Origin: Dasysyrphus tricinctus
Lineage: Eukaryota > Arthropoda > Insecta > Diptera > Syrphidae
Direction: 5' to 3'
NCBI GenBank assembly: GCA_963921185.1
Contig: OY992531.1
Span: 173,115,365 to 173,179,364, forward strand
Length of the DNA stretch: 64,000 bases
Shown here in pieces: positions 63,601 through 64,000 of the stretch. The first letter of the stretch is position 1. Each line of letters begins with the position of its first letter. Both the position numbers and the translations under genes were made by a program. Under the pieces are notes generated by a model. The model did no database searches. It saw nothing but the letters and a program-made list of their open reading frames with translations, and was not told the DNA's origin.

Positions 63601-64000
63601 AAGCCGAAAATTCAATAGCGTCTTCAAAACATCGGGTAACAAATTTGCACCAGTAATAAGTTGGTCGTTCAGGGAGGGGCAACCTTCTGCCTGACTGGAA
63701 GCGTCAAACACTATTCGCATTCTTGTTGTTGTGCTGTCCTCTTTGTACACCGGCCTATGCGGAAGATAAATTGTTCGTCTTGCCGATGAAAATGGTGGAA
63801 CACGTTGCGCTATTCCATCAGTAAGTTTTATGTATTTTTTCTTCATCTCTTGAGTCATTCGCTGCCGCTCGGGTTCCTCTCCTAGAATGCCAATAGATTC
63901 TAAATCCCATAGAGCTTTTACATTCTGTTCGCTGGTGCTGCAGGCATTGCAAATAACCAGTGGCTGAATAACATTAACATTTTCAGCATTCATATTGTTT
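60641..64000 (-). mobile_element. BEL/Pao LTR retrotransposon, pol region, continuing past the window
   Basis: This is the 3' two thirds of a BEL/Pao pol gene on the minus strand. Gag and protease would lie beyond 64000. No 3' LTR is complete; the sequence TGTTAA at 60797-60802 (coding strand) could be the LTR start, and about 150 bp follow before the LINE end. Confidence 0.85.
60797..63993 (-). pseudogene. BEL/Pao polyprotein: reverse transcriptase, RNase H, integrase (broken)
   Basis: From 63993 the frame shows the RT with MRIVFDASS, LVADIEKAFLQI (first Asp) and SFYMDDLVMS (catalytic DD). A frameshift near 62900 leads to RNase H (CHIFADASLRAYGAV, FWTDSKITLNW) and the integrase zinc finger (EYHRTTLHGGVDV, CLIC). 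A TAA at 61764-61766 follows that finger. Then come the DDE core residues in VGIDFAGPL, VIYSDNAKSF and RAPWWGGFWERM. Frameshifts near 61215, 61050 and 60880 precede the C-terminal LRPGDVVLLYD and LYPLELANSAGAA. The order RT, RNase H, IN and these motifs are those of BEL/Pao. It is inactive through one stop and at least four shifts. Confidence 0.85.

Noticed and set aside
1..64000. CRISPR array or bacterial defence system
   Set aside because: Repeats are TIR, fold-back or tandem duplications without regular spacers, and the introns and transposons show that this is animal nuclear DNA.

Overview
The window is insect nuclear DNA, most likely from a fly. It is AT-rich, the only clear host gene is an insect-type mahjong/DCAF1 (VprBP) gene with GT-AG introns, and the transposon families present (RTE, CR1/Jockey-like and I-group LINEs, BEL/Pao, Tc1, DD41D mariner, Harbinger and hAT relatives) are typical of insects. 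The species cannot be told from the sequence.

Layout. 1-1450: a frameshifted minus-strand remnant that may come from a TARBP1-like RNA methyltransferase gene. 1455-10190: an RTE-type LINE on the plus strand, split by a later CR1/Jockey-like LINE (3379-8818). 10191-14768: non-coding DNA with palindromic and terminal-inverted-repeat (TIR) elements, including a hAT-like element with an 8-bp target duplication. 14770-48414: the mahjong gene in 12 coding exons. They join without a frame break into a 4,368-nt ORF (1,455 aa). Two introns are huge and full of transposons: intron 2 (16.8 kb; a second RTE on the minus strand, a Tc1 element inside a hAT-like element, many fold-back elements) and intron 8 (10.4 kb; a multiply nested stack of elements). 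48415-55765: MITEs, a dead DD41D mariner and internally deleted Harbinger copies. 55790-64000: three minus-strand retroelements in a row, namely an I-group LINE fragment with RNase H, a CR1/Jockey-like LINE fragment, and the pol region of a BEL/Pao element that runs off the window.

How it fits together. Mahjong is the substrate receptor of a CUL4-DDB1 ubiquitin ligase. The other genes are transposon genes, nearly all broken. The one clearly uninterrupted transposon ORF is a 525-codon reverse transcriptase (42140-43717, minus). Many elements have clean target duplications, so insertion order can be read directly: TA for Tc1 and mariner, 3-bp CWG, TAA or ATA for Harbinger-like MITEs, 8 bp for hAT-like elements, 9 bp for one Mutator-sized element and 12 bp for a LINE.

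I found no CRISPR array, tRNA, rRNA, or gene cluster suggesting a new enzymatic or defence system. The most informative unusual features are the nested insertion stack in intron 8, a Harbinger deletion derivative that keeps the 5' parts of two convergent genes, several almost perfect hairpin MITEs with 3-bp target duplications, and a lysine in place of arginine in the first DDB1-binding WDxR box of mahjong.
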